A stretch of DNA of 25,129 bases from a virus: IMG/VR virus record IMGVR_UViG_3300044522_000764, positions 1 through 25,129 of that record. One strand, written 5' to 3'. Position 1 is the first letter of the stretch. Each line of letters begins with the position of its first letter. Position numbers and translations under genes: made by a program. Under the pieces are notes generated by a model. That model had not been told where the DNA came from. It ran no database searches and was given only the letters and a program-made list of their open reading frames with translations. Positions 7,703 to 15,027 of the stretch are shown here, piece by piece.

Positions 7703-7755
7703 CTCCGTGCGGTGGTGCGGCTCGTCCGCGCCACCGCTACGGAGCCCCTTTTTTT
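7703..7755 (+). terminator. Rho-independent terminator after the coiled-coil fibre gene
   Basis: Near-perfect hairpin: CTCCGT (7703-7708) with ACGGAG (7739-7744), GCGGTGG (7709-7715) with CCACCGC (7731-7737), and GCGG (7717-7720) with CCGC (7726-7729). The loop is CTCGT. It is followed by CCCC and seven T residues (7749-7755). It lies inside the late gene block, so downstream genes need readthrough or another start. Confidence 0.9.
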
Positions 7756-7773
7756 ATGCATAAATATTAAACC

Positions 7774-8139
7774 ATGCCCACCTTACTGACCAAGCGGACC
7801 TCCGTCGCAGGCCGAGTGCCGACCGCACAGCAACTCGCTGTGGGGGAGTTGGCCATTAACCTCGCCGACCGCCGTCTGTACAGCAAGGACACAGCGGGAT
7901 CTGTCTTCCGCCTCGCCCGACCCCGCGACCCGAGCGACTACCTGTCTCTCAGCGCGACCGACGGCACCACCCTCTACATCGGCCGACTCGCCTGGGACGA
8001 CTACCCCGCCACCGGCCCAGCAGAGGACTCCACCGCTTGGACCATCTACCGCATCACCACCAACTCCGCCGGCAATGTCGTCTCGGAGCAATCCGCCACC
8101 GGCGCGTGGTCAAACAAAACCAATCTCACTTTTTCCTAA
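7774..8139 (+). CDS. Tail-fibre-type protein with GELAIN N-terminal module
   Basis: A 121-residue protein. Residues 1-45 (LLTKRTSVAGRVPTAQQLAV, then GELAINLADRRLYSKDTAGS) match a widespread phage fibre N-terminal module: Lys-Arg, Pro-Thr, Leu-x-x-Gly-Glu-Leu-Ala-Ile-Asn, Asp-x-Arg-Leu-Tyr. The remainder is a compact beta-rich domain (TLYIGRLAWDDYPATGPAED, then STAWTIYRITTNSAGNV). The module begins paralogously to the 6923 gene. It starts 18 bases after the terminator T-run, with an A/T-rich leader and no Shine-Dalgarno sequence. Confidence 0.68.
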   Translation: MPTLLTKRTSVAGRVPTAQQLAVGELAINLADRRLYSKDTAGSVFRLARPRDPSDYLSLSATDGTTLYIGRLAWDDYPATGPAEDSTAWTIYRITTNSAGNVVSEQSATGAWSNKTNLTFS

Positions 8140-8155
8140 CCCAAAAACAAACACC

Positions 8156-8434
8156 ATGAACGCTACAGCACCCATTACCATCGACGGCAAAACCTACGAC
8201 CGCTACGCCATGACGCTCGCCGTCTCTGGACGCTACAACGCGCCCGACCAACCGGACGCCTCTGTTGTCCTCACCCTCACGCCCACGCGCTTTGAAGGCG
8301 ACCAGATCGAGCAAGCCGCCGAATCCCGCACCGTGCTTTTTGGCTCCCTCGCCGTAGCCGACGACGAGGCCCGCACGGCAGTCTCCGCAGTGCAGGCTGC
8401 GTTGCAAAAATTCATCTACTCCAAAGGACTTTAA
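8156..8434 (+). CDS. Small hypothetical tail-region protein
   Basis: A 92-residue protein. The frame opens upstream at 8075, but the ATG at 8156 is chosen because it follows the previous stop by 16 bases and begins a compact domain. Seen: APITIDGKTYDRYAMTLAVS, a Thr/Leu-rich strand region (SVVLTLTPTRFEGDQIEQAA) and a C-terminal helix ending in LQKFIYSKGL. This pattern resembles small proteins in other phage fibre clusters, but I do not recognise a named family. The next gene starts 2 bases after its stop. Confidence 0.58.
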   Translation: MNATAPITIDGKTYDRYAMTLAVSGRYNAPDQPDASVVLTLTPTRFEGDQIEQAAESRTVLFGSLAVADDEARTAVSAVQAALQKFIYSKGL

Positions 8435-8436
8435 TC

Positions 8437-10509
8437 ATGGCCACTATCAAAGCAGCATCATCTGGCAACTGGAGCGCGACAGGGACATGGACGGGCGGCG
8501 TAGTGCCATCGCTCAACGATACCGTCTACGCTAACGGATTTACGGTCGCACTCGACCAAGCTATCGACCTCACAGGCTCAACCGTGGACACATCTGGCTC
8601 GTTTATTCCGGGACAAATCTACATGGTCGTTTCGCTTGGAACGACCAACTTTGCATCGACGGCAAACTGCATTGCTCCAGGAACAAATGCAGGAACTCCG
8701 GTCGCGATCACCTCGGCAGTCGGTAATATTTTCCAAGCCGTGAACGCAGGCACAGCGACCACCGGAACCGCTCGCCGCATGGGTGCGTTGCTAAACTACG
8801 TCAACACGCCGCTGACGATCGCCACAGGCGGGAGCTTCACGCTCGCGGCAAGTTACAACATCACCGGTGCATACATACAGGCAGGCTCCGCAAACTGCTT
8901 GACGGTCTCCTCCGCAGCAAGCTCAACATTGGCCGGATGCCACGCCACAGGATCGGCATTTAACTTGTCGACTCGCGCTATCTCATTTGGTTCAAGCGGC
9001 ACGCTCACTCTCGACGGCATCGTTGCTATCGGCGGAAGGGTTGTAGGAACAACAACTGCGAACGGAGCGCACGCAATCGAATCCACGTCAGCGGCAGGCA
9101 CGGTTGAATTTACGAATGCAAGCACGATCACGGGTGGGAGCGGCGGATTCGCATTTGGTCTCAATAATAACAGCACGGGCGCGGTCACCGTTACATCCGG
9201 TACATTAACAGGAGGAGCTGGATATGCGTACAGCATTAACAACAACAGCACAGGCACGGTCACCATAACATCCAGCTCTGTGACTGCTGGAAGCATATCT
9301 AACGGAATCTGTCTCAATAACGCCAGCACAGGTACGATTACCGTCACCTCCAGCACGATCACGGGCGCAGGCACCCAATGCACAGGTATCACCAACGCCA
9401 GCACAGGAACGATCAACGTCACATCAAGTACGGTTACAGGTGGCAATCAAACCAACGCATTTGGCATCAACAACGCCAGCACAGGAACGATCAACGTCAC
9501 ATCGACCACGCTGACAGGCGGAAGCGGCACAACCGCGTCGGGACTCAACAACGCCAGCACAGGAACTATTGTATCGACAGGCGACATCACCGCCACCAAC
9601 TCGGCAAATGGATTGGCATCGCCCAGCACAACCGCCAGCGTCAAGGTAAGCGGATCGCTCATCGGCAGCGCAAACGGCACAGCCGCCGTCTACTCTATCA
9701 AATTCCTTATCGATCCCACTCCGACAACTGCAACGGTGCGATTTGCAAAAAACGGATCGACAACATACAGCGACTTTTTTACCGCCGACAACTCGCTCGG
9801 CCAAGCCGTCCCCAGCGATGTCCGCAGCGGCACGGTCTACGCCAGCGGAAATCTGACAGGAACTTGTGAAGTTCCATCGGCAGGTTCGGTCGCTTTCGGC
9901 GTGCCTGTAGATGCGACCACTGGCACGGCAGTCCTTACCGCCGCCGCAATTCGGGCCGAGTTAGCAGTGGAGTTAGCCCGCATTGACGCCGCCGTCTCCA
10001 GCGCAGGCAACGCTCCGACAGTCGCCCAGATCCGCACCGAGTTGGACAGCAACTCCACCAAACTCGCAAACCTCGACGCCACCATATCCAGCCGCCTCGC
10101 GCCATCCGGAACGCTGGCCGTTGTGACCACGCTGACCAACTCGCCCGATGTCCCGACCGAAGCCGAAATCGCCAGCCAAGTCCGCACCGAGCTTTCGGTC
10201 GAACTCGGCCGCATCGATGCCGCCATCAGCTCACGCCTCGCGCCATCCGGCACGCTGGCGACCGTCACGACATTGACCAACGCGCCAACCGTGCCTACGC
10301 CGAGCCAGATCGCATCACAGGTAAGAACTGAGCTATCCACCGAACTCAATCGCCTCGACACAAATGTGGGGAGTCGAGCAGCCTCCGGCACGCTGGCCTC
10401 GGACATCACGGCCATAAAAGCTAAAACGGACCTCCTCGAAACCACCCGCCTCGCGCAGTGCAGCACGGTTGCCACCACCGGAGCTCAACTCGCCGCCGCC
10501 CTCAGCTAA
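8437..10509 (+). CDS. Large tail fibre or tailspike-like protein with beta-helix repeats
   Basis: A 690-residue adhesin-like fibre. The N-terminus (ATIKAASSGNWSATGTWTGG, then VYANGFTVALDQ) is a module found at the start of phage fibres and surface proteins. At about residues 55-115 lies a separate module (PGQIYMVVSLGTTNF, then a Gly/Thr-rich GTATTGTARRM end) that appears inserted. Residues about 243-396 carry six 25-26-residue repeats (NNASTGTINVTSSTVTGG type), as expected of a parallel beta-helix. The C-terminal 190 residues have a 47-residue repeat containing SSRLAPSGTLA (about 551 and 598) and IASQVRTELS helices, a likely trimeric shaft. No catalytic motif is recognised. Its TAA overlaps the holin-like ATG by one base. 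Confidence 0.78.
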   Translation: MATIKAASSGNWSATGTWTGGVVPSLNDTVYANGFTVALDQAIDLTGSTVDTSGSFIPGQIYMVVSLGTTNFASTANCIAPGTNAGTPVAITSAVGNIFQAVNAGTATTGTARRMGALLNYVNTPLTIATGGSFTLAASYNITGAYIQAGSANCLTVSSAASSTLAGCHATGSAFNLSTRAISFGSSGTLTLDGIVAIGGRVVGTTTANGAHAIESTSAAGTVEFTNASTITGGSGGFAFGLNNNSTGAVTVTSGTLTGGAGYAYSINNNSTGTVTITSSSVTAGSISNGICLNNASTGTITVTSSTITGAGTQCTGITNASTGTINVTSSTVTGGNQTNAFGINNASTGTINVTSTTLTGGSGTTASGLNNASTGTIVSTGDITATNSANGLASPSTTASVKVSGSLIGSANGTAAVYSIKFLIDPTPTTATVRFAKNGSTTYSDFFTADNSLGQAVPSDVRSGTVYASGNLTGTCEVPSAGSVAFGVPVDATTGTAVLTAAAIRAELAVELARIDAAVSSAGNAPTVAQIRTELDSNSTKLANLDATISSRLAPSGTLAVVTTLTNSPDVPTEAEIASQVRTELSVELGRIDAAISSRLAPSGTLATVTTLTNAPTVPTPSQIASQVRTELSTELNRLDTNVGSRAASGTLASDITAIKAKTDLLETTRLAQCSTVATTGAQLAAALS
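9163..9624 (+). repeat. Six degenerate 75-78-base coding repeats (beta-helix turns)
   Basis: Units start at 9163, 9238, 9316, 9391, 9469 and 9547, with periods of 75, 78, 75, 78 and 78 bases. Each encodes Asn-Asn-x-Ser-Thr-Gly-Thr followed by Val-Thr-Ser and Thr-Gly-Gly. AACGCCAGCACAGGAAC is nearly invariant in the last three or four units. They encode turns of the fibre protein and are not a CRISPR array. Confidence 0.8.
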
Positions 10510-10694
10510 TGGACACGCATCAAGCCACCGCCTCGTTCACCGGCCTCGTCGCTACGGCGAGCGGGATCACGGTCTCGTTGCTGCCGGAGATCGAGGCGTG
10601 GCTGCGCGTCTCCTCACTGGTGATCGGCTGCGCGGTGGGCATCGCATCCTTTATCGTCATCCTCCGAAAGTGGGACGTGCCGCCGAAGGAATGA
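10509..10694 (+). CDS. Holin-like small membrane protein
   Basis: A 61-residue protein starting at the TAATG overlap with the fibre stop. Seen: a hydrophobic N-terminal stretch (about residues 10-27, LVATASGITVSLLPE), a short turn with EIEAWLRV, and a clear membrane segment at about 34-53 (VSSLVIGCAVGIASFIVILR), followed by a charged tail KWDVPPKE. Two short membrane passes plus a basic end suit small phage holins, which form holes in the inner membrane so that the endolysin can act. The lysis cluster context supports this. Which of this protein and the one at 10738 is the holin, and which is an antiholin or accessory, cannot be told. Confidence 0.6.
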   Translation: MDTHQATASFTGLVATASGITVSLLPEIEAWLRVSSLVIGCAVGIASFIVILRKWDVPPKE

Positions 10695-10728
10695 AACTTA
10701 AAACTTAAAACTTTAACCTTAAAACTAA
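10694..10728 (+). repeat. Heptad repeat AAACTTA, five units, partly degenerate
   Basis: Units are AAACTTA, AAACTTA, AAACTTT, AACCTTA and AAACTAA, in the gap before the gene at 10738 and followed by CCTCCCCCC. The first two and a half units recur at 13652-13672 ahead of another gene. Heptanucleotide repeats of this kind are known in some bacterial genomes; the role here is unknown. Confidence 0.6.
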
Positions 10729-10737
10729 CCTCCCCCC

Positions 10738-10908
10738 ATGAACACACTACTCCAACGCCTCAAGGAACCGTCCACCTTTCGCGGTCTGGCGATACTCGCA
10801 GGACTCTGCGGTTACGCCATCGACCCAGCTCAACTCCAAGCGATTTCTAGCGCCGTGGTAGCGGCTATAGGACTGATAGAGCTATTCCGCCGTGAACCCA
10901 AAAATTAA
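10738..10908 (+). CDS. Second holin-like small membrane protein
   Basis: A 56-residue protein. The N-terminus is LLQRLKEPSTFRGLAILAGL, then a turn CGYAIDPAQL and a second hydrophobic segment AISSAVVAAIGLIELF, ending RREPKN. Two membrane passes are likely, at about residues 14-29 and 35-50. The pattern Leu-Lys-Glu-Pro-Ser-Thr-x-Arg-Gly and the Pro-x-x-x-x-Ala-Ile turn are common in small phage lysis-region proteins annotated as holin-like. It is followed by an overlapping lipoprotein frame and then the endolysin, so it is part of the lysis cassette. The leader carries the heptad repeat and a C-tract directly before the ATG, with no Shine-Dalgarno sequence. Confidence 0.65.
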   Translation: MNTLLQRLKEPSTFRGLAILAGLCGYAIDPAQLQAISSAVVAAIGLIELFRREPKN

Positions 10909-11056
10909 CGCCCTCGTCATTATCCTGTCGGTCTTCGCTGGCTTCCTCACCCTGCTTCTAAGCGGGTGCGCGGGCTGGCGTGCGCCGCAAGTGTGTATCC
11001 GTGGAGACTACGGCACCCTGTGCTATGAGCTCCCGATGCCGACATCTTCCAAATGA
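10892..11056 (+). CDS. Small lipoprotein, possible Rz1-like spanin component
   Basis: A 54-residue protein starting at GTG and overlapping the preceding gene by 17 bases. Seen: a hydrophobic signal sequence (ALVIILSVFAGFLTLLLSGC) with a lipobox ending at Cys26, then a short mature part of 29 residues with two more Cys (CIRGDYGTLCYE). Outer-membrane lysis lipoproteins of Gram-negative phages (Rz1, o-spanin) are encoded as overlapping small frames at this place, but no clear Rz partner is visible and the mature part is not Pro-rich. The stop overlaps the endolysin ATG by 4 bases (ATGA). If real, it implies a host with an outer membrane. Confidence 0.6.
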   Translation: MNPKINALVIILSVFAGFLTLLLSGCAGWRAPQVCIRGDYGTLCYELPMPTSSK

Positions 11057-11526
11057 CTTTTGACGAACGCACGGAACGGAACCTAGCGACGTTGCATCCC
11101 GAGGTGCAACGGGTGATGCGCTCTTTTTTAGGTGTAGCCAAAGTGATCGCCGGAAAAGTCGGCTGTGATGTTAAGATCATCAGCGGCACTCGCTCGTATG
11201 CGGAGCAGGACGCGCTCTACGCTAGAGGTAGGACGGTGCCTGGATTAAAAATAAGTAACGCCAAAGGGGGCGAATCAAACCATAATTTTTCATTGGCCTG
11301 TGACATCGCCATCTTTAGGGGCAAAGAATACTGCCCCGAGCACCCGCTCTACAACGAGCTCGGCACGCTCGGTAAAAGCCTCGGACTGGAGTGGGGAGGG
11401 GATTGGAAATTTGTGGACGAACCTCATTACCAACTTCGTCCTGCATGGGCGAAGGGGATGCCCGAGCGTGCCATGCTCGCGGCCCTCCGTGCCCGTGTGG
11501 CCAAAAAGCAGGATGTCTTCGCGTGA
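11053..11526 (+). CDS. Endolysin, M15-family L-alanyl-D-glutamate or D,D-peptidase
   Basis: A 157-residue zinc peptidase that cuts peptidoglycan cross-peptides during lysis. The family motifs are intact: SGTRSYAEQDALYARGR (about 44-60), SNHNFSLACDI (about 75-85) with metal ligands His77 and Asp84, and DEPHYQL (about 122-128) with metal ligand His125 and catalytic Asp122 in a Asp-x-x-His arrangement. This matches the small M15 phage endolysins such as that of T5. There is no separate wall-binding domain and no signal peptide, so it relies on a holin. The start overlaps the lipoprotein stop (ATGA). The Gly of the usual His-x-x-Gly is Ser here (HNFS). Confidence 0.9.
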   Translation: MTFDERTERNLATLHPEVQRVMRSFLGVAKVIAGKVGCDVKIISGTRSYAEQDALYARGRTVPGLKISNAKGGESNHNFSLACDIAIFRGKEYCPEHPLYNELGTLGKSLGLEWGGDWKFVDEPHYQLRPAWAKGMPERAMLAALRARVAKKQDVFA

Positions 11527-11530
11527 GCAC

Positions 11531-11548
11531 TTGACACGCTCCCGCATA
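11531..11548 (+). promoter_or_regulatory. Candidate phage promoter motif, copy 3
   Basis: TTGACA (11531-11536) and CTCCCGCATA (11539-11548), then 11 bases to the ATG at 11560. It matches the copy at 6292 at all but one position. It lies in the gap between the lysis cassette and the nozzle-like gene. Confidence 0.55.
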
Positions 11549-11559
11549 CTTACAACTAG

Positions 11560-13638
11560 ATGCCCGATGACCAAACCATAGTAGAAGGAGATGCCGGATT
11601 CATCGGCATGGCGTCGCGCCTCAACCCGCTCCAGCTCCCGCCAGGGATGGTGCAGTACTCCGAAAATATGCGCCTCGACCGAGGTGTGGCGCAGACGCGC
11701 AAGGGCGCGAAGCGGGTGGCTGAGAATATCAACCCTGCGGTGGATACGTTGCTGTTGAATTTCACGCTCGGGACGAACCGATCTATTGCCGCTCTCACTC
11801 AGGTCGGAGGGTTGGCTACAGCAACCTTTGCCGCACCGCATGGATTTTCCAATTTAAGCTGGGTCAATATCAACGGAGCGACAGCCAGCGAATACAATGG
11901 GGACTTTCAAATCGCCGTGGTTTCCACAACGCAGATCACATTTTCCGTAGTCTCAGGCGCGCCTGGCTCCGCAGGCGGATCGCCTACCGCTAACAACGGG
12001 CCTCTCGTTAAGACGACCTATGGCGGCGACATAATCCAGAGCGGCATCTACTCGTCGCCGCGATTTGACAATGCGCGGGAATACATAGTGCTGGCCGCGC
12101 CGTCCGAGGCTTACTTGTGGCGACATGATGCGGCGACCGTGGAGGAGGTGGCCTACCCGCTCGGAGACACGATGGAGAACGGGGATGATGTCGAGATCGT
12201 GCAGGCTTTTGACAAGCTCTACCTACTACGCACAAGGCCGTCCGATCTCGCGCACCGAGTGGTATCCGTCTCAAATACCAGCAGCACCGCACTGGTGACG
12301 ATGGCTGCCGCTCATGGATACAAGACGGGGGATGTGGTGCGGATCAGCGAATCGGAAACTCTGGGATTCAATGGCGACTTTGAAGTGACCAAGGTGAGCG
12401 CAACCGAGTTCAGCTACACGCTGCCGGTCTCGGTGACTGCCGTCTCTGCCGTTGGTAAAATCTTCGCCCGCCGAGTGCTTCCGGCTTTAGTGTGGGACGG
12501 AGATTTGGTGAATAATTTCGTGCGTGTGGAGCAAGGGGCGCACCCGCTGGGGCTCACCTACTCGCGTCTGCCGAGCACAAGCATTGCCGCCTACCACAAC
12601 AATCAACTCGTCATTGCCCGCAACCGCGACGAGGTGCTGGTGAGCGATGTCTTTGATGCCGAGACTTACGACCCAGTGAGTAAGGCGTTTCGGGCCAATG
12701 CGGGGTCGAATGATTTTATTGTGGGGCTGCACCCATTCAGCGAGTCGCAGATTTTAGTTTTTTGCCGCAAGAGCATCTGGCTGGCCACGGCGATCATCGG
12801 CAACGATGGCACTTCGATAGATCCGGCGGCATCGAGCTTGCAACTACTGACCAATGAGATCGGGTGCAGTGCTCGCCGCACCATCACGACAGCGGGAACG
12901 GCGGTGCTCTTCCTGAGCGACCGAGGCGTTTACCGGCTGGATAGCCAGTTCGACCTTAAGCTGCGGGGGAACACGATGCCTCTAAGCGACCCGATCAGTG
13001 ATCTGGTGGCGACTATCAATAACAGCGCCGTCGAGTTGTCTAATGCGGTGTATTTCGACAACCGCTATTTCTTGGCGGTGCCAACTGGCCAGAGCACAAT
13101 TCCCAATGCGGTCTTCATCTACAACATGCTCAACGCGCAGTGGGAAACAAAGGATGTTTTTCCATTCGGGGTTGACCGATTGCTGGTGAGCGACTACGGC
13201 ACACAGCGCCGTCTCTTTGCCAGCTCGCGATACGGCAACCTCTATCTTGTTGACGAAAATGAGGACGGCAAGGACGACGGGGCTTTTGGCAGCAACCAGA
13301 CGGATGTGACCGGCGAACTCTTAACTCGTCGCTACGGTTGGGGATCTCTCAACTCCAAGCGCCTGCTGCGAGTCAAGGCCAGCACGGTTCTCCCCGCAGG
13401 GGGCGCGTGCGCTCTTGATGCGGTGACGACGGATTTCGACAATGACTTTGTCATCTCCGCTCTCAGCAATGCAACCGGAGCCACCGAGGACTACACGCTC
13501 AAAACGCCGCTGCGCTGCAAAGCCACGGCGCTCGACCTCCGCTACCGCACCACGGCTGGCCGCCCAATCCTACGACAAATCACCGCCGAGGCCGCTCTCT
13601 CTGGCCCTGCGAGCTCCGAAACCCGAACTTTGAATTAG
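11560..13638 (+). CDS. Tail nozzle or stabilisation protein, beta-propeller-like
   Basis: A 692-residue tail protein. The N-terminus (MASRLNPLQLPPGMVQYSEN, then RLDRGVAQTRKGAKRV) has the Leu-Pro-Pro-Gly-Met, Asn-x-Arg-x-Asp-x-Gly, Arg-x-Gly pattern of podovirus tail hub or nozzle proteins (P22 gp10-like and T7 tail tubular B-like). The body shows propeller-like blades: PALVWDG, VIARNRDEVLVSDVFDAETY, RKSIWLATA, SDRGVYRLD and GNLYLVDENEDGK. Two similar inserts, at about residues 83-130 and 235-300 (APHGF and AAHGY, then Asn-Gly-Asp-Phe, then Thr-x-Phe-x-x), resemble the E1 FCCH-type domain seen in phage tail proteins. The leader has the promoter-like motif and no Shine-Dalgarno sequence. Confidence 0.7.
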   Translation: MPDDQTIVEGDAGFIGMASRLNPLQLPPGMVQYSENMRLDRGVAQTRKGAKRVAENINPAVDTLLLNFTLGTNRSIAALTQVGGLATATFAAPHGFSNLSWVNINGATASEYNGDFQIAVVSTTQITFSVVSGAPGSAGGSPTANNGPLVKTTYGGDIIQSGIYSSPRFDNAREYIVLAAPSEAYLWRHDAATVEEVAYPLGDTMENGDDVEIVQAFDKLYLLRTRPSDLAHRVVSVSNTSSTALVTMAAAHGYKTGDVVRISESETLGFNGDFEVTKVSATEFSYTLPVSVTAVSAVGKIFARRVLPALVWDGDLVNNFVRVEQGAHPLGLTYSRLPSTSIAAYHNNQLVIARNRDEVLVSDVFDAETYDPVSKAFRANAGSNDFIVGLHPFSESQILVFCRKSIWLATAIIGNDGTSIDPAASSLQLLTNEIGCSARRTITTAGTAVLFLSDRGVYRLDSQFDLKLRGNTMPLSDPISDLVATINNSAVELSNAVYFDNRYFLAVPTGQSTIPNAVFIYNMLNAQWETKDVFPFGVDRLLVSDYGTQRRLFASSRYGNLYLVDENEDGKDDGAFGSNQTDVTGELLTRRYGWGSLNSKRLLRVKASTVLPAGGACALDAVTTDFDNDFVISALSNATGATEDYTLKTPLRCKATALDLRYRTTAGRPILRQITAEAALSGPASSETRTLN

Positions 13639-13651
13639 TGAGCCCCTTATA

Positions 13652-13672
13652 AAACTTAAAACTTAAAACTCC
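13652..13672 (+). repeat. Heptad repeat AAACTTA, second site
   Basis: AAACTTA, AAACTTA and AAACTCC directly precede the fibre gene at 13676. It shares AAACTTAAAACTTAAAACT with the site at 10694-10712. Both sites lie in leaders of genes that lack a Shine-Dalgarno sequence. Confidence 0.6.
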
Positions 13673-13675
13673 AAA

Positions 13676-15025
13676 ATGGCAACACTCACCCCAGGCTACA
13701 CTTTTACATCCGGCGAAGTCGTCACTCCAGCCAAGCTCAACCTGCTCGGTACGCCATCGGTTTCAAATATCGTCACGGCAGATATTGTAGATAGCGCTTT
13801 GACAACGGCAAAGATTGCCAACGGCAATGTGACGACGGCAAAGATTGCGGACGATAGTGTAACCACGGCGAAAATCGCCGACGCCAATGTAACGACAGCG
13901 AAAATCGCCGACGCCAATGTAACGACAGCGAAAATCGCCGACGGGTCGATAACGACCGCAAAATTGGCTGGCAATGTGGATCAACTGGCCACGGCCTGGG
14001 TATTTTTTGACGGCGACATCGCCGACTCTGCTGTGGCTGGTGCCGTCTTTACACGCCTCACGGCTACCAAAATCCAAGTCACCCGCTCAACCGGACATGG
14101 ATTGTCAAATGGCAACTGGATTACATTTAATAACCTAATCGGCTTCTACGCTTTCCTCAACGGCACATGGGAGGCAGAGAACGCGACGGCGACAACTTTT
14201 GAATTTAATCTTGCTGGCACGGCGCCTTGGAGCTCCACCGTGGCATTTATTGCGAGCAACGCCAATATCACTTGGACAGGGCATACGCTAAAAACCAACC
14301 AAGTCGTCACATTTTCCAATGCGGGCGGCGTGTTGCCAACGGGAATAACTGCTGGCGTAAACTACTATGTGGCCAGCGTTGCCACAAATACCTTTCAAGT
14401 GTCGGCATCATCTGGGGGGGCGGTAATCACTCCGAGCACCGCAGGCACGGGGACACAGACCGCTCTAACGTACATAACGGCTACGACCCCGAGCGCTAAT
14501 GTCAATTTCACCCTTAACTCCGCGAGCATAAGTTACCCCGGGCACGCTTTAGTTGCAGGACAAACGGTGGTCTTCAGTAATGCTGGCGGGGCATTGCCGA
14601 CAAATTTAACTGCTGGCACGACATACTATGTTGTGGCGGTGGTTGCTGGCACGACATTCACGGTGGCACCAACGCTGGGCGGACCGGCTATCACCATTAA
14701 CTCGACAATCGGCACCGGAGTCCATACAGCGACGCTCACGGGCGCGATGACCTCGCAGATTTTCAGCCCTGTCGCGATCAAGCGCAAATACAACATCAGC
14801 AAAATTGCCCGCACGGGATTAGGTATTTATCGAGTTTTTTTTGCCACGCAGCCGCTGACCGTCGATTACATCTCGCTCGGCTCCGCAGCCTCAACAAGCG
14901 GAGCGGCTGTCGGACTCGTAGGCGCAACGACGCAGACTCTCGCCTACGCCCAAATCATAACAACTAATTCCGCTGGGACTGCCGCAAATTTCGACGGCAT
15001 TAGGTTCGTTGTTTTCGGAGGATAA
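13676..15025 (+). CDS. Tail fibre protein with decapeptide repeats
   Basis: A 449-residue fibre. The N-terminus (TLTPGYTFTSGEVVTPAKLN) is a common fibre start. Residues 43-102 are six decapeptides of the type TTAKIADANV, likely a beta-solenoid shaft. A domain at about 128-195 (HGLSNGNWITFNNLIGFYAF, then NGTWEAENATATTFEF) resembles the inserts of the preceding nozzle-like protein. Two related domains follow at about 194-265 and 275-355, each with VTFSNAGG or VVFSNAGG, LPT, YYV and a Gly-Thr-Gly end. The C-terminus (VTTNSAG-like, FDGIRFVVFGG) forms the tip. Host surface binding is inferred. The stop region supplies the Shine-Dalgarno sequence of the next gene. Confidence 0.75.
   Translation: MATLTPGYTFTSGEVVTPAKLNLLGTPSVSNIVTADIVDSALTTAKIANGNVTTAKIADDSVTTAKIADANVTTAKIADANVTTAKIADGSITTAKLAGNVDQLATAWVFFDGDIADSAVAGAVFTRLTATKIQVTRSTGHGLSNGNWITFNNLIGFYAFLNGTWEAENATATTFEFNLAGTAPWSSTVAFIASNANITWTGHTLKTNQVVTFSNAGGVLPTGITAGVNYYVASVATNTFQVSASSGGAVITPSTAGTGTQTALTYITATTPSANVNFTLNSASISYPGHALVAGQTVVFSNAGGALPTNLTAGTTYYVVAVVAGTTFTVAPTLGGPAITINSTIGTGVHTATLTGAMTSQIFSPVAIKRKYNISKIARTGLGIYRVFFATQPLTVDYISLGSAASTSGAAVGLVGATTQTLAYAQIITTNSAGTAANFDGIRFVVFGG
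13802..13981 (+). repeat. Six 30-base coding repeats (TTAKIADxxV)
   Basis: Six in-frame 30-base units encode TTAKIANGNV, TTAKIADDSV, TTAKIADANV twice, TTAKIADGSI and TTAKLAGNVD. The two central units are almost identical in DNA, which points to recent unit duplication. Such repeats change fibre length by slippage or recombination. Confidence 0.85.
15017..15021 (+). promoter_or_regulatory. Canonical Shine-Dalgarno before the gene at 15028
   Basis: GGAGG ends 6 bases before the ATG at 15028 and lies within the last codons of the fibre gene. The next gene (15393) likewise has GGGAGGG at 15379-15385, 7 bases from its start. These two are exceptions in a window where most starts have none. Confidence 0.6.
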
Positions 15026-15027
15026 CT

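Noticed and set aside
9163-9624. Regular 75-78-base repeats as a CRISPR array
   Set aside because: The repeats are in frame within a long open frame, degenerate, and encode beta-helix turns; no spacer and repeat pattern is present.
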